64,000 bases of DNA, from the NCBI RefSeq assembly GCF_015710575.1, contig NZ_CP065373.1, positions 4,464,001-4,528,000 of the forward strand, written 5' to 3'. This document shows, piece by piece, positions 18,268-26,973 of this stretch. The notes beneath the pieces were generated by a model. That model searched no databases and had not been told where the DNA came from. It was given only the letters and a program-made list of their open reading frames with translations. Within the stretch, counting starts at the first letter, position 1, and the number at the start of each line of letters is the position of its first letter. Source of the DNA: Mycolicibacterium mengxianglii (lineage in GTDB: Bacteria > Actinomycetota > Actinomycetes > Mycobacteriales > Mycobacteriaceae). The position numbers were made by a program, and so were the translations under genes.

Positions 18268-19154
18268 GGCGTCGCACCTTCTCTGACAAAACCGGCACGC
18301 GCAATGCCGTTGTAACGCACCGACATCGGCAGGCGATCCCAGAGCCGGTTGACGGGACGGGAGCGCCAGAAGGCAGCGAAACGCTGATAGCGGCGCTCCT
18401 GCTTGGCACTCCACGGCAGGTTCAGGATGGTGCGCGCCTGGGGCGGCAACCCTCCGGTGGTCAGGAACGCGGCCAGCGGGTTGAAAATCGGGGCCAGTAC
18501 TTTCCACGCCAGCGGTGAGAGGCCTTTGGGTCGCGGGAAGCCTTTGGTGACGTACCCGACGCTGTAGGTCGCCGACGGATGGGCCATCACCACGTCGTCG
18601 AGCATGCGTTGCCAGTACTTCTCGAAGTCGGCGTAGGTGGCCGGCATCGGGCGGTCGCTGACGCCGTAGCGCCGGTACCACGTCTTGGACTCGAGGTACA
18701 TCTGTTCCTTCTCGGCGTCGGTGAGCCGTTTGACGAAGGTGTCGGCGAAGTAGAAGACCTGGTCCAGGAAGGTGGCGTGCGCCCAGAAGTAGGTGTCCGG
18801 ATCCAGCGCGTGGTACCGCCGGCCCTCCTCCCCGCCGACATGTTCAGCGGGTAGCTCCCCTTTGATGTCGTGGTGGAAGTCGCGGACCTGGGTGCCGGCG
18901 TTCTGATCGTCGGAGCCGTAGACCGTCCGGAAGATCGGCGGCAGCGAGCGTTTGATCCGGGCGGCGGTGTCGGCGAAGAACACCGAATGCTCCTGCACAC
19001 CTTGCCCGAGCTCGGGCAGCGTCAACTGCAGCACGCCGGGGCGGGGGCCGATCAGGAACATCCGGTTGTCGCCGAAATATCGCCAGATCAACGACTGCGC
19101 GCCCAGGGGCAGGGCGTCGCTCTGGTTGATTCCGGGGGCCGCCAATTCAGTCAC
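18264..19154 (-). CDS. Oxygenase MpaB family protein (DUF2236, latex-clearing-protein-like)
   Basis: The 296-residue helical protein resembles the DUF2236/MpaB fold, which holds a b-type heme in rubber oxygenase relatives. Visible marks are [20 protein letters not shown] near residue 120 and the [13 protein letters not shown] segment typical of this family. The substrate is unknown. GTG at 19154 ([13 protein letters not shown]) is the start, directly behind a near-palindrome. The stop overlaps the tetR start. Many mycobacterial genomes carry tetR-mpaB pairs, which supports regulation by the neighbour. Confidence 0.8.
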   Translation of the reverse strand: MTELAAPGINQSDALPLGAQSLIWRYFGDNRMFLIGPRPGVLQLTLPELGQGVQEHSVFFADTAARIKRSLPPIFRTVYGSDDQNAGTQVRDFHHDIKGELPAEHVGGEEGRRYHALDPDTYFWAHATFLDQVFYFADTFVKRLTDAEKEQMYLESKTWYRRYGVSDRPMPATYADFEKYWQRMLDDVVMAHPSATYSVGYVTKGFPRPKGLSPLAWKVLAPIFNPLAAFLTTGGLPPQARTILNLPWSAKQERRYQRFAAFWRSRPVNRLWDRLPMSVRYNGIARAGFVREGATP

Positions 19155-19169
19155 TGCAACAGTGTTACA
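19155..19169. promoter_or_regulatory. Near-palindrome TGTAACA-C-TGTTGCA before mpaB, candidate TetR operator
   Basis: Six of seven positions pair between the arms, and the site touches the GTG start of mpaB on the minus strand. TAACAC within it could be a -10 for a leaderless message. An operator here would let the TetR protein of the same operon repress its own transcription. No binding data are available. Confidence 0.4.
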
Positions 19170-19195
19170 GATCTTGAACTTTGTTCCAACCCGAG

Positions 19196-19259
19196 TGCCG
19201 AGCGTGCGCAAACCCCGAGAATGGGGCGGCGTGTCCCCCGGGGACACGCACGCTCGGCA
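19196..19259 (-). terminator. Three-way hairpin element downstream of the copper ATPase gene
   Basis: Perfect 13-bp arms TGCCGAGCGTGCG and CGCACGCTCGGCA close a 64-nt structure. The interior holds a second perfect stem (GTGTCCCC-C-GGGGACAC, 19231-19247) and a CCCC/GGGG hairpin. It begins ten bases past the stop of the P-type ATPase gene and ends 41 bp before mpaB, so termination between the two is the likeliest role. There is no U-tract, as is usual for mycobacterial terminators. Confidence 0.6.
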
Positions 19260-19268
19260 GAAGTGGGG

Positions 19269-21434
19269 TCAGGAGAAGCGGCGCAGGCGCAGGCTGTTGG
19301 CGACGACCAGCACCGACGACGCGGCCATGGCGGCACCGGCGATCATCGGGTTCAGCAACCCCAACGCCGCCAGCGGGATGGCCGCGGTGTTGTACGCGAA
19401 AGCCCAGAACAGGTTCACCCGGATGGTCCGCAGAGTGCGCGCCGAGAGCCGCAATGCCGTCGGCACCGTGCGCAGATCGCCCCGCACCAGGGTCACATCA
19501 CTGGCCTCGATGGCGGCGTCGGCACCGGATCCCATCGCCATGCCGATATCGGCCGCGGCCAGCGCCACCGAGTCGTTGACCCCGTCACCGACCATCGCCA
19601 CCTTGCGGCCGTCGGCCTGCAGTCCGGTGATGGCCTCGGCCTTTTCCGTCGGCAGCACTCCGGCGATGACGTCCTCGGAGCTGATGCCGATCTCGGCGGC
19701 GACCCGCCGGGCGACAGTGGCGTTGTCCCCGGTGAGCAGCACCGGGGTGATGCCCATGGCTTTGAGCTCGGCGATGGCCGCCGCACTGCTCGGCTTCACC
19801 ACGTCGGTGAGCCGGATGACGCCCCGGACCCGATCACCCCAGGCGACCTCCACTCCGGTTCCGGGGGTCGCGGGTGCGGGTGCCAGCAAGTCGATCCCGG
19901 CGATCGAACCCTCCCGCGAGACGTTGACCCGCACGCCGTCGACGACGCCGGTGACGCCGAAACCGGGCCGGTTGGCGAATTCGGTGACCTCGGGAATGCC
20001 CAGCGCACGTTCCCGGGCGGCGGCGACGATCGCGGCGGCGACCGGGTGCTCGGATGCGGCTTCCACCGCGGCGGCCCGGCGCAGCACCTCGTCGGCATCC
20101 TCGCCGGGCCTGGTCTCGACGGCGCCGACCGTCATCCGACCGGTGGTGACGGTGCCCGTCTTGTCGAAGACCACGGTGTCGATGCCGGTGACCGTCTCGA
20201 GCACCTGCGGGTCCTTGATCAGCACGCCCAGCTGAGCGCCACGGCCGGTGCCGACCAGGATGGCCGTCGGCGTGGCCAGGCCGAGCGCACAGGGGCAGGC
20301 GATGATCAGTACCGCCACCGCAGCGGTGAACGCCGCCGAGACGGCCGCGCCGGTGAGCAGCCAGCCCACGACGGTCAGCGCGGCGATGACCAGCACTGCG
20401 GGCACGAACACCGCCGACACCCGGTCGGCGAGGCGCTGCACGGAGGCCTTGCCGTTCTGGGCATCGGTGACCAGACGTCCCATCCGCGCCAGCTGTGTAT
20501 CAGCGCCGACTTTGGTGGCGCGCACCCGGATACGGCCGTACGTGTTGACAGCACCGCCGAGCACCGGCGATCCGGCGGTGACATCCACCGGCACCGACTC
20601 ACCCGTCATCGCCGAGGTGTCCAGTGCCGAGTTCCCGTCAACGACCTGGCCGTCGGTGGCCACCAGTTCCCCCGGCCGCACCACGAACACGTCACCGACA
20701 TGTAGTTCTGCGGCCGGGACCTGCACCTCGGCACCGTCGCGGATCACGACGGCATCCTTGGCACCCAGCGACAGCAGCGCCCGCAGCGCGGCACCGGCGG
20801 ACCGCTTCGCCCGCGCTTCGGCAAACCGGCCGGCCAGCAGGAACACCGTCACCGCGGCGGCGACCTCGAAGTAGACGTGGGCGTGGAAGTGCGGGCCGGG
20901 ATTGCTGATCACGGCATACGCCGACCACAGGTAGGCGGCCAGGGTGCCCAGCGACACCAGGGTGTCCATGGTCGACGTGCCGTGGCGGGCGCTGCGCAAT
21001 GCGGCCCGGTGGAACGGGTAACCGCCCCACACCACGATCGGCGTGGCCAATGCCCACACCAGCCACTGCCAGCCGGTGAACTGCCAGGCCATCACCATCG
21101 ACAGCACGATCACCGGCACGGCCAGCACGATCGAGCCGACCAGCCGGGAGCGCAGGTCCGGCTCGCGGATCGGTTCGCCGGCAGCTTCCTCCTGCGAACC
21201 GGGTTCGCGGACGGCGGTGGCCTGGTAGCCGGCGGACTCGACGGCGCGGACCAGCTGGTCGACGGTGACGGCCGGGTCATGTTCGACGTGGGCGCGTTCG
21301 ACGGCCAGGTTGACGGTGGCGTGGACGCCGGGAAGCTCGTTGAGGCCGCGCTCGACGCGCCCCGCACACGACGCGCACGTCATCCCGTGCAGATCGAGGT
21401 CGGTTGCGACAGTCGTCACCGGTGGATTGGCCAT
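19269..21434 (-). CDS. Copper-translocating P1B-type ATPase (CopA/CtpV-like)
   Basis: The 721-residue pump opens with one heavy-metal-binding domain (HGMTCASCAGRVERGL, residues 14-29). It has the transport motif CPCALGLATP in M6, phosphorylation site DKTGTVT, the P1B-specific SEHPVAAAIV, and GDGVNDSVALAAADIGMAMG. The CPC motif plus MTCASC point to Cu(I) export. A CsoR-type box sits at its promoter, agreeing with copper induction. M. tuberculosis CtpV, CtpA and CtpB are the closest kinds known to me; which of them is orthologous is not decided here. Confidence 0.93.
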   Translation of the reverse strand: MANPPVTTVATDLDLHGMTCASCAGRVERGLNELPGVHATVNLAVERAHVEHDPAVTVDQLVRAVESAGYQATAVREPGSQEEAAGEPIREPDLRSRLVGSIVLAVPVIVLSMVMAWQFTGWQWLVWALATPIVVWGGYPFHRAALRSARHGTSTMDTLVSLGTLAAYLWSAYAVISNPGPHFHAHVYFEVAAAVTVFLLAGRFAEARAKRSAGAALRALLSLGAKDAVVIRDGAEVQVPAAELHVGDVFVVRPGELVATDGQVVDGNSALDTSAMTGESVPVDVTAGSPVLGGAVNTYGRIRVRATKVGADTQLARMGRLVTDAQNGKASVQRLADRVSAVFVPAVLVIAALTVVGWLLTGAAVSAAFTAAVAVLIIACPCALGLATPTAILVGTGRGAQLGVLIKDPQVLETVTGIDTVVFDKTGTVTTGRMTVGAVETRPGEDADEVLRRAAAVEAASEHPVAAAIVAAARERALGIPEVTEFANRPGFGVTGVVDGVRVNVSREGSIAGIDLLAPAPATPGTGVEVAWGDRVRGVIRLTDVVKPSSAAAIAELKAMGITPVLLTGDNATVARRVAAEIGISSEDVIAGVLPTEKAEAITGLQADGRKVAMVGDGVNDSVALAAADIGMAMGSGADAAIEASDVTLVRGDLRTVPTALRLSARTLRTIRVNLFWAFAYNTAAIPLAALGLLNPMIAGAAMAASSVLVVANSLRLRRFS

Positions 21435-21440
21435 AGCGCC

Positions 21441-21461
21441 ATGGTACCCCCAGGGGGTATC
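21441..21461 (-). promoter_or_regulatory. CsoR-type copper operator overlapping the -10 of the copper ATPase gene
   Basis: The perfect 15-bp palindrome TACCCCC-A-GGGGGTA (21445-21459) matches the G-tract inverted repeats bound by CsoR-family copper sensors. On the minus strand its last TA is the start of TACCAT, a TANNNT -10, which lies six bases before the ATG at 21434. The transcript is therefore probably leaderless, and apo-CsoR binding would block RNA polymerase directly. No csoR gene is in the window. Confidence 0.75.
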
Positions 21462-21477
21462 TACAAACAGCGCTCCG

Positions 21478-21717
21478 TCAGGAGCTGCGCCGCCACCGTG
21501 CCGCCCCGACCACGACGAGCACCCCGGCCACCGTCACCAGCAGCAGCGTCAGCACCAGTGCAGGCGGCGAATACGTCACCGACGTCGTAGGAGGTTCACC
21601 CGCGGTGATCGGCGCCACGTCCACGATCGCGCACACATTCGCGGCGCTCAGCGCGGCCCCGGCCAGGGCCACCACCGCTGCCACCAACTCCACGACAGCG
21701 CGCCGTTTCCCCGTCAC
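21478..21717 (-). CDS. Small two-span membrane protein
   Basis: This 79-residue protein has two hydrophobic helices (about residues 7-29 and 47-70) joined by a short extracytoplasmic loop with VAPITAGEPPTTSV, and a basic end ARWRRSS. GTG at 21717 overlaps the upstream gene's TGA (GTGA), so it is translated as the last member of the hem-linked membrane gene series. I do not recognise a family. Its downstream end lies 43 bp before the copper ATPase start. Confidence 0.65.
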   Translation of the reverse strand: MTGKRRAVVELVAAVVALAGAALSAANVCAIVDVAPITAGEPPTTSVTYSPPALVLTLLLVTVAGVLVVVGAARWRRSS

Positions 21718-22367
21718 AGCCGCGAACCGGACACATCGTCGCGGCGCTCGACCAACTCGGTCAACGCCGCCCGCAGCGCCTGATGCCGACGCGCCCACGC
21801 CTGCGCGGTACGCCCGCCGGTGAGTTTGAGCCCGATGCCGGTCCGCCCCCGAGGCACCCCGGACAGCTCACCCAGTGCCCGTGCGGACTGCCACTTCTCC
21901 ACTGTCGCCGCTTCCGGTGTGGGCGGTGGGGTCGGGGTCGGCAGATCCTCGGGGTCGATGCCGGCTTTTTTCATGGCACGCCCGGCCAGCGCACCGCCGG
22001 TGGAATTCTTGCCGGCGTTTCTGTTGAGCCGACGATCGTCGTAGTAACTGCGTGTGGAGTTCTTCGGACTCGGATACACCGCGAGGATCTCGTCGACGCC
22101 GATGGTCTGCGTGCCCTGTCGCAACGATGTCTCGGTCAGTTCGATGGAGGTGTGAATGCGCGCGGCCTTGATCTGCACCCCGATGAATCCCGACACCAGT
22201 ACCAGGAACGCCAGCGGCACCACCCACTGCACGCCGACACCGCTGCTGAGCTGGATGACGAGCATGGTCACCGCGGCGGCAGGTCCGGTGAGCATCCAGT
22301 ACCAGCTGGCCCCGTCCTCGGAGAACAGCACCTCGCCGCGTGCGGGGCTGCCCACGGGTTCAGCCAT
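21714..22367 (-). CDS. Membrane protein of unknown function (PH-domain-like region)
   Basis: This protein of 217 residues has two membrane helices (about residues 22-42 and 45-65). After them comes a soluble region with TSIELTETSLRQGTQTIGVDEI, which has the look of a bacterial PH-like beta fold, and a proline-rich linker (PTPTPPPTPEA). The ATG at 22367 overlaps the stop of the preceding gene by eight bases. It travels with the hemB operon. No enzyme motif is present and the function is unknown. Confidence 0.75.
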   Translation of the reverse strand: MAEPVGSPARGEVLFSEDGASWYWMLTGPAAAVTMLVIQLSSGVGVQWVVPLAFLVLVSGFIGVQIKAARIHTSIELTETSLRQGTQTIGVDEILAVYPSPKNSTRSYYDDRRLNRNAGKNSTGGALAGRAMKKAGIDPEDLPTPTPPPTPEAATVEKWQSARALGELSGVPRGRTGIGLKLTGGRTAQAWARRHQALRAALTELVERRDDVSGSRL

Positions 22368-22806
22368 CGACCGGCCTCGGGTCTTCGGCGAACCAGGCGG
22401 CGACACCAGGGCGGGTCAGGGAGAGCGCGCCGAAAACGATCGGCAACACGGCCACCAGCGCCAGCAGGTGGATGATCTTGAACAGAATCGCCACCGCGAC
22501 GACGAGCACCATGACCGCCACGGCGAAGGCGATGGTCGCCCGGCGGAAACGCGGGTCACCGGTGCGGGTCTTACCGGCCAAGAACCCCAGCACCGCGCCG
22601 ATGACGACGGAGAAGATCCCGAGGCCACGCTGGAAGGTCAGGTAATTCTGCAATTTCTCGTCGCTGACCGAGGAGTCGGCGACCGAGCGCGCAGTGTCGA
22701 AGTTCAGCGTCGCGGCCATCAGACCGTTCACCACCAACAGCACGGCCCCCACAACGAGCAGCCAGAAGGCGATGTCTACGGCACGCGGTCGTGGAGTTGG
22801 GCTCAT
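22360..22806 (-). CDS. Four-span membrane protein (Rv0514-like position)
   Basis: This 148-residue protein has four predicted helices, a short basic N-terminus (MSPTPRPRA) and an acidic loop VADSSVSDEKLQNY between helices 1 and 2. No known domain is recognised. It sits two genes downstream of hemB in the same direction and overlaps the next gene, so it is part of that operon. A role in heme delivery or membrane stress would be a guess only. Confidence 0.72.
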   Translation of the reverse strand: MSPTPRPRAVDIAFWLLVVGAVLLVVNGLMAATLNFDTARSVADSSVSDEKLQNYLTFQRGLGIFSVVIGAVLGFLAGKTRTGDPRFRRATIAFAVAVMVLVVAVAILFKIIHLLALVAVLPIVFGALSLTRPGVAAWFAEDPRPVDG

Positions 22807-22874
22807 CGTCGGGCCAGCTTACCGACCCGCTTCGGACACGCGTCGAGAGCGACGAAATTGAGCGCGCGCCGTGT

Positions 22875-23294
22875 TCAGCGGGTGAAGAAGGCCTGGGATT
22901 CCTTGCGATGCAACAGGTAGATGCCGCCGCCGATCAGCACTGCGCCGACGATGCCGGTCACCGCGAAGATCACCGCGGCCGCCGTCGGCCGCCCGGTGAG
23001 GAACAGCCCGAAGCTCACCGAAACCATCGAGGCCAGCCCGCCTGCCGTGAGCAGGGTGCGCGCCAACCGGTAACCACCGCGCAGCAGGACCAGAAACGTC
23101 ACGACCAGGGTGAGGATCACCACCAGGAATCCGGTGGATATTGCGATGGCTAATCCTGAGCGGTTCTCCGCGACCACCACGTCGACGATGTAGTTGGCGG
23201 CGAGCAGCGGCACCGCGGCGACCCACAACCAGAAGCCGGTGTCGACATCGGCAGGACGGGTGGGTTTCTGCTGCGCTCGGGGAGGCTGGGTCAC
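22875..23294 (-). CDS. Four-span membrane protein coupled to hemB (Rv0513-like position)
   Basis: This 139-residue protein has four hydrophobic segments and a Pro/Gln-rich N-terminus (VTQPPRAQQKPTRPA). Its GTG overlaps the TGA of hemB (GTGA at 23291-23294), so it is made together with porphobilinogen synthase. It looks distantly like its downstream neighbour in layout (WLWVAAVPLLAANYIVD against FWLLVVGAVLLVVNGLMA), so the pair may be old duplicates. No function is known. Confidence 0.75.
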   Translation of the reverse strand: MTQPPRAQQKPTRPADVDTGFWLWVAAVPLLAANYIVDVVVAENRSGLAIAISTGFLVVILTLVVTFLVLLRGGYRLARTLLTAGGLASMVSVSFGLFLTGRPTAAAVIFAVTGIVGAVLIGGGIYLLHRKESQAFFTR

Positions 23295-24271
23295 GCGAGC
23301 CAGCCTGCCGCGTCGGTGGCCCAGTACGTGAGCACGATGTCAGCGCCGGCGCGTCGAATGCCGATCAGCGCTTCGAGCGCAGCCGCCTGCAGGTCGATCC
23401 ACCCGTTGGCCGCGGCGGCGCTGATCATCGAGTACTCCCCGGAGATCTGGTAGGCAGCCACCGGCACCGGCGAGATCTCAGCGCATGCGCGCACCACATC
23501 GAGGTAGCTCATGGCCGGCTTGACCATCACCATGTCAGCGCCTTCAGCGATGTCGAGTTCGATCTCGCGCACCGCTTCTCGCGCATTGCCGCTGTCCTGC
23601 TGATAGGTACGGCGATCACCGCTGAGGCTGGAACTCACCGCCTCGCGGAACGGTCCGTAGAAAGCCGAGGCGAACTTGGCCGCGTAGGCCAGGATCACCA
23701 CATCGGCATATCCGGCGGCGTCGAGCCCGTCCCGGATCGCAGCCACCTGACCGTCCATCATGCCGCTGGGGGCCACCACGTGAGCGCCCGACTGTGCTTG
23801 CGCCACAGCGAGTTTGATGTACTGATCGTTGGTGGCGTCGTTATCCACCCGGCCCCGCGCATCGAGCACGCCGCAGTGGCCGTGGTCGGTGAACTCGTCG
23901 AGACAGGTGTCGGCCATCAACACGGTGTCCTCGCCGAGATCGGCGGCCAGGTCACGCAGTGCCACGTTGAGGATGCCGTCGGGGTCGATCCCGATGGAGC
24001 CGACGGGATCTTTGTCCTCATCGCTCGGCACGCCGAACAGCATCAGCCCACCCACCCCGGCAGCGACGGCTTCGGCGGCCGCCCGACGCAGCGAGTCCCG
24101 GGTGTGCTGCACGACCCCGGGCATCGAAGAGATCGGCTTCGGTTCGTCGATGCCGTCAGCGACGAACATCGGCAACACCAGATGCCTTGGCTCCAAAGAT
24201 GTTTCGGCGACCAGCCGTCGCATCGCCGGGGTCGAACGCAAGCGCCGGGGGCGCTGCCTCGGGTACGACAT
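23291..24271 (-). CDS. hemB: Delta-aminolevulinic acid dehydratase (porphobilinogen synthase)
   Basis: HemB condenses two 5-aminolevulinates into porphobilinogen. The 326-residue protein contains both Schiff-base lysines, AAKFASAFYGPFR (about residue 200) and MVKPAMSYLD (about residue 252). The metal-site segment DTCLDEFTDHGHCG has Cys-x-Asp and a later Cys, a form between the three-Cys zinc type and the Asp-rich magnesium type. It lies 15 bp after hemD and is coupled to a membrane protein gene downstream. Confidence 0.96.
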   Translation of the reverse strand: MSYPRQRPRRLRSTPAMRRLVAETSLEPRHLVLPMFVADGIDEPKPISSMPGVVQHTRDSLRRAAAEAVAAGVGGLMLFGVPSDEDKDPVGSIGIDPDGILNVALRDLAADLGEDTVLMADTCLDEFTDHGHCGVLDARGRVDNDATNDQYIKLAVAQAQSGAHVVAPSGMMDGQVAAIRDGLDAAGYADVVILAYAAKFASAFYGPFREAVSSSLSGDRRTYQQDSGNAREAVREIELDIAEGADMVMVKPAMSYLDVVRACAEISPVPVAAYQISGEYSMISAAAANGWIDLQAAALEALIGIRRAGADIVLTYWATDAAGWLA

Positions 24272-24286
24272 GCCTAGCCCTTCGAT

Positions 24287-25993
24287 CTAACGACGGCGAC
24301 TCTTCTTGCGCGGCGGCGGCAAGGCGCCCTCGGCGCGCAGTCGAGCGGCATGCTCGGCGAGCGCCTCCACCAGCGGGCCGACGGCGGCGGTCTCGGGCTG
24401 CACGTCCACCCGCAGACCGAACTCGGCAGCGGTCTCGGCGGTCTTGGGTCCGATGCAGGCAACAATGGTGCGCGCGTGCGGCTTACCGGCGATGCCCACC
24501 AGGTTGCGCACCGTCGAACTCGACGTGAAGCACACCGCGTCGAAGCCGCCGGTCTTGATCATCTCGCGGGTCTGCGCCGGCGGCGGGGCCGCCCGCACCG
24601 TGCGGTACGCGGTGACGTCCTCGATCTCCCAACCACGTTCACGCAGGCCCTCGGCCAGCGTCTCGGTGGCGATATCGGCGCGCGGCAACAGGACCCGGTT
24701 CACCGGATCGAAAATGTCGTCATACGGCGGGAATTCGTCGAGCAGACCCAGCGAGGACTGCTCGCCCGAAGGCACCAGTTCCGGTGCGATGCCAAAGGCA
24801 CGCACCCGGTCGGCGGTCGCCTCTCCCACACAGGCGATCTTGACTCCGGAGAAAGCGCGGGCGTCCAATCCGAACTCGCCGAACTTCTCCCAGACCGCAC
24901 GCACTGCGTTGGTGGAGGTGAACACCACCCACTGGTAGCGGCCGTCGACCAGACCCTTGACGGCACGTTCCATCTGGGCCGGGCTGCGCGGCGGCTCGAC
25001 GGCGATCGTCGGCACCTCGATGGGCAGCGCGCCGTGGTTGACCAGACGGTCGCTCATCTCGCCGGCCTGATCCTTGGTGCGCGGCACCAGCACGGTCCAG
25101 CCGTAGAGTGCGCGGCTTTCCCACCAGTTGAGCTTGGCGCGGTGCGCGACGGTCTTGCCGATGGTGACCACCAGCGGTCCGGTCAGCGGACCGGCGGGCT
25201 CATTGCCGCCGATCGCGGCGCGGTCGGTCAGCTCGTGCAGAGTGGCCTCGACGCTGCGCTGCGCGCATGTGGTGCCCTGCGCGGTCACCACACACGGCGT
25301 GCTCTCGACCAGACCGTGCTCGATGAGCGTGCGGGCCGAATCGGCCAGATGCTGCGGCGTGGCGTGCAGGATCAGCGGGCCCGGCGCGGCGGCAAGGGCG
25401 GCCCAGTCGACGTCCCCGCGCACATCGGCGACGGTGTGGGCGGAGCCGAGCGGTAGTCCCGCATACGTCGGGACGGCCGTCGCGGCCGGCAATCCGGGCA
25501 CGATCTCGAAAGTCAGGTTCGTCTTCGCCACGGCGTTGACCTCGGCGAGCACCGAGTCCACCGACAACGGGTCACCGGTGACCAGGCGCACCACGTCGAC
25601 GCCCAGGCGGGCCTCATGGGCCAAGGTCTTGGCCACCTCGGCCGGGTCGCCCAGCGCCGGACGGATGTCCGGGCCGGCGTTCACCACCGGAGGGGCGATC
25701 TCGTCGGTGACCACGCCGTCGTTCACCGACTGCGGTGCCGCGGACTTGTCGCCGGCGGGGGCGTCCGCGCCCTTGTCCGGCGCCGGCGCGGGCCCCGAGA
25801 CCGGAGGCAGGTCGATGCCGGCCAGCGCCAACACCGCTTCCGGTACGTCGGGGTCGGTGAAGACCAGTGCGGCGTTCACCAGCACCGAACGCGCCCGTGT
25901 CGTCAGCAGGCCCGGATCTCCCGGCCCTGAACCGACGAACAGGATGCGCCCCGGCTTAGGCTTACGGCCTCGACCACTAGCTTGGGAGGTCAT
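24287..25993 (-). CDS. hemD: Bifunctional uroporphyrinogen-III C-methyltransferase / uroporphyrinogen-III synthase
   Basis: This 568-residue fusion has an N-terminal SUMT-like methylase region (residues 13 to about 290, with LFVGSGPGDPGLLTTRA and the later VRLVTGDPLSVDS) and a C-terminal HemD domain (about 300-550, with VLVPRTKDQAGEM and AVCFTSSSTVRNL). HemD closes hydroxymethylbilane to uroporphyrinogen III; the methylase branch would lead to precorrin-2 and siroheme. A loop rich in Ala, Pro and Asp (about residues 62-90) interrupts the methylase core, so its activity should not be assumed. The C-terminus is basic (PPPRKKSRRR). Confidence 0.92.
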   Translation of the reverse strand: MTSQASGRGRKPKPGRILFVGSGPGDPGLLTTRARSVLVNAALVFTDPDVPEAVLALAGIDLPPVSGPAPAPDKGADAPAGDKSAAPQSVNDGVVTDEIAPPVVNAGPDIRPALGDPAEVAKTLAHEARLGVDVVRLVTGDPLSVDSVLAEVNAVAKTNLTFEIVPGLPAATAVPTYAGLPLGSAHTVADVRGDVDWAALAAAPGPLILHATPQHLADSARTLIEHGLVESTPCVVTAQGTTCAQRSVEATLHELTDRAAIGGNEPAGPLTGPLVVTIGKTVAHRAKLNWWESRALYGWTVLVPRTKDQAGEMSDRLVNHGALPIEVPTIAVEPPRSPAQMERAVKGLVDGRYQWVVFTSTNAVRAVWEKFGEFGLDARAFSGVKIACVGEATADRVRAFGIAPELVPSGEQSSLGLLDEFPPYDDIFDPVNRVLLPRADIATETLAEGLRERGWEIEDVTAYRTVRAAPPPAQTREMIKTGGFDAVCFTSSSTVRNLVGIAGKPHARTIVACIGPKTAETAAEFGLRVDVQPETAAVGPLVEALAEHAARLRAEGALPPPRKKSRRR

Positions 25994-26008
25994 TTGTGAC
26001 TCCTGCTC

Positions 26009-26934
26009 TCATCGCGTGTCCGAAATGAGCTCGCGCGCACCAAGCTCGAACAACTCCGTCGCCACCGAGCGCCCTAGCTGCTCGGCCCGACCGGGAGCCC
26101 CGATGCCGGACGCGCGGATCACGTCGGATCCGTCCACCGCCGCCACGCAGCCGCGCAGCGACAGTTCGTCGAAGACGTGACCGTCCTCATCGATTGACTC
26201 GACCACCTCGGCGATCGCGCCCACCGGTGCGGAACATCCCGCCTCCAGCTCGGCGAGCAAGGTTCGCTCCGCGGTGACCGCGACCCGGGTGTCGGCGTCA
26301 TCCAAAATTGCCAACTTCTCCACCAGGTCGGTGTCGCCGGCACGGCACTCGACCGCCAGTGCCCCCTGAGCCGGCGCCGGCAACATCTGTACCGGCTCCA
26401 ACGTCTCGGTGACAACATCGAGTCGTCCGATGCGAGCCAACCCCGCACGAGCGACGACGATAGCGTCGAGTTCCCCGCTGCTTACCCTGTTCAACCTGGT
26501 ATCTAGGTTGCCTCGTAGGGGGCGAATTTCCAAACCGAGACCCAGTGCTCTAAGCTGCGCCGCCCGCCGCGGGCTCGATGTGCCGATCACCGAGCCGGCC
26601 GGCAACTCCCCAACACCAGCCCGTCGCGGGCCACCAACGCGTCCCGCGCGTCCGCACGGGGCGGAATCGCGGCGATGACGAATCGGGGGTCTTGCGCGGT
26701 TGGCAAATCTTTGTACGAGTGCACAGCCATGTCGACTTCGTCGCAGGCGATGGCTTCGCGCAGTGCGGCGGTGAACACGCCCACACCGATCTCGGCGATC
26801 GGGGCCGACGACCGGTCGCCGGCGGTGGAGATGATCACCAGCTCGGCGGCGTGCCCCGCTTCTATCAGGGCGTCTCTGATGACACCCGCCTGCGTCGTCG
26901 CCAACAGACTGCCACGGGTGCCGATACGGATCAC
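26009..26934 (-). pseudogene. hemC: Hydroxymethylbilane synthase (porphobilinogen deaminase), frameshifted
   Basis: HemC polymerises four porphobilinogens. Two frames together encode the whole protein. The first runs from [16 protein letters not shown] to [14 protein letters not shown]. The second continues [19 protein letters not shown] and includes the dipyrromethane-binding cysteine in [11 protein letters not shown]. They join at 26608-26611, where a run of four C (G on the coding strand) is one base short. Without repair the product stops six codons later. GTG at 26934 matches the family N-terminus (MIRIGTRGS); a TTG at 26970 is possible. The flanking hem genes are intact and the gene is normally essential, so a sequencing or assembly indel is at least as likely as real loss. 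Confidence 0.85.
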
Positions 26935-26973
26935 GATGTCGGAAGGGTCCTCGGTACTAGAAGGAGACAACGA

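Noticed and set aside
18870..20705. 611-codon plus-strand frame antisense to the copper ATPase gene
   Set aside because: Very long but compositionally a shadow; it crosses the structured intergenic element and lacks a start context.
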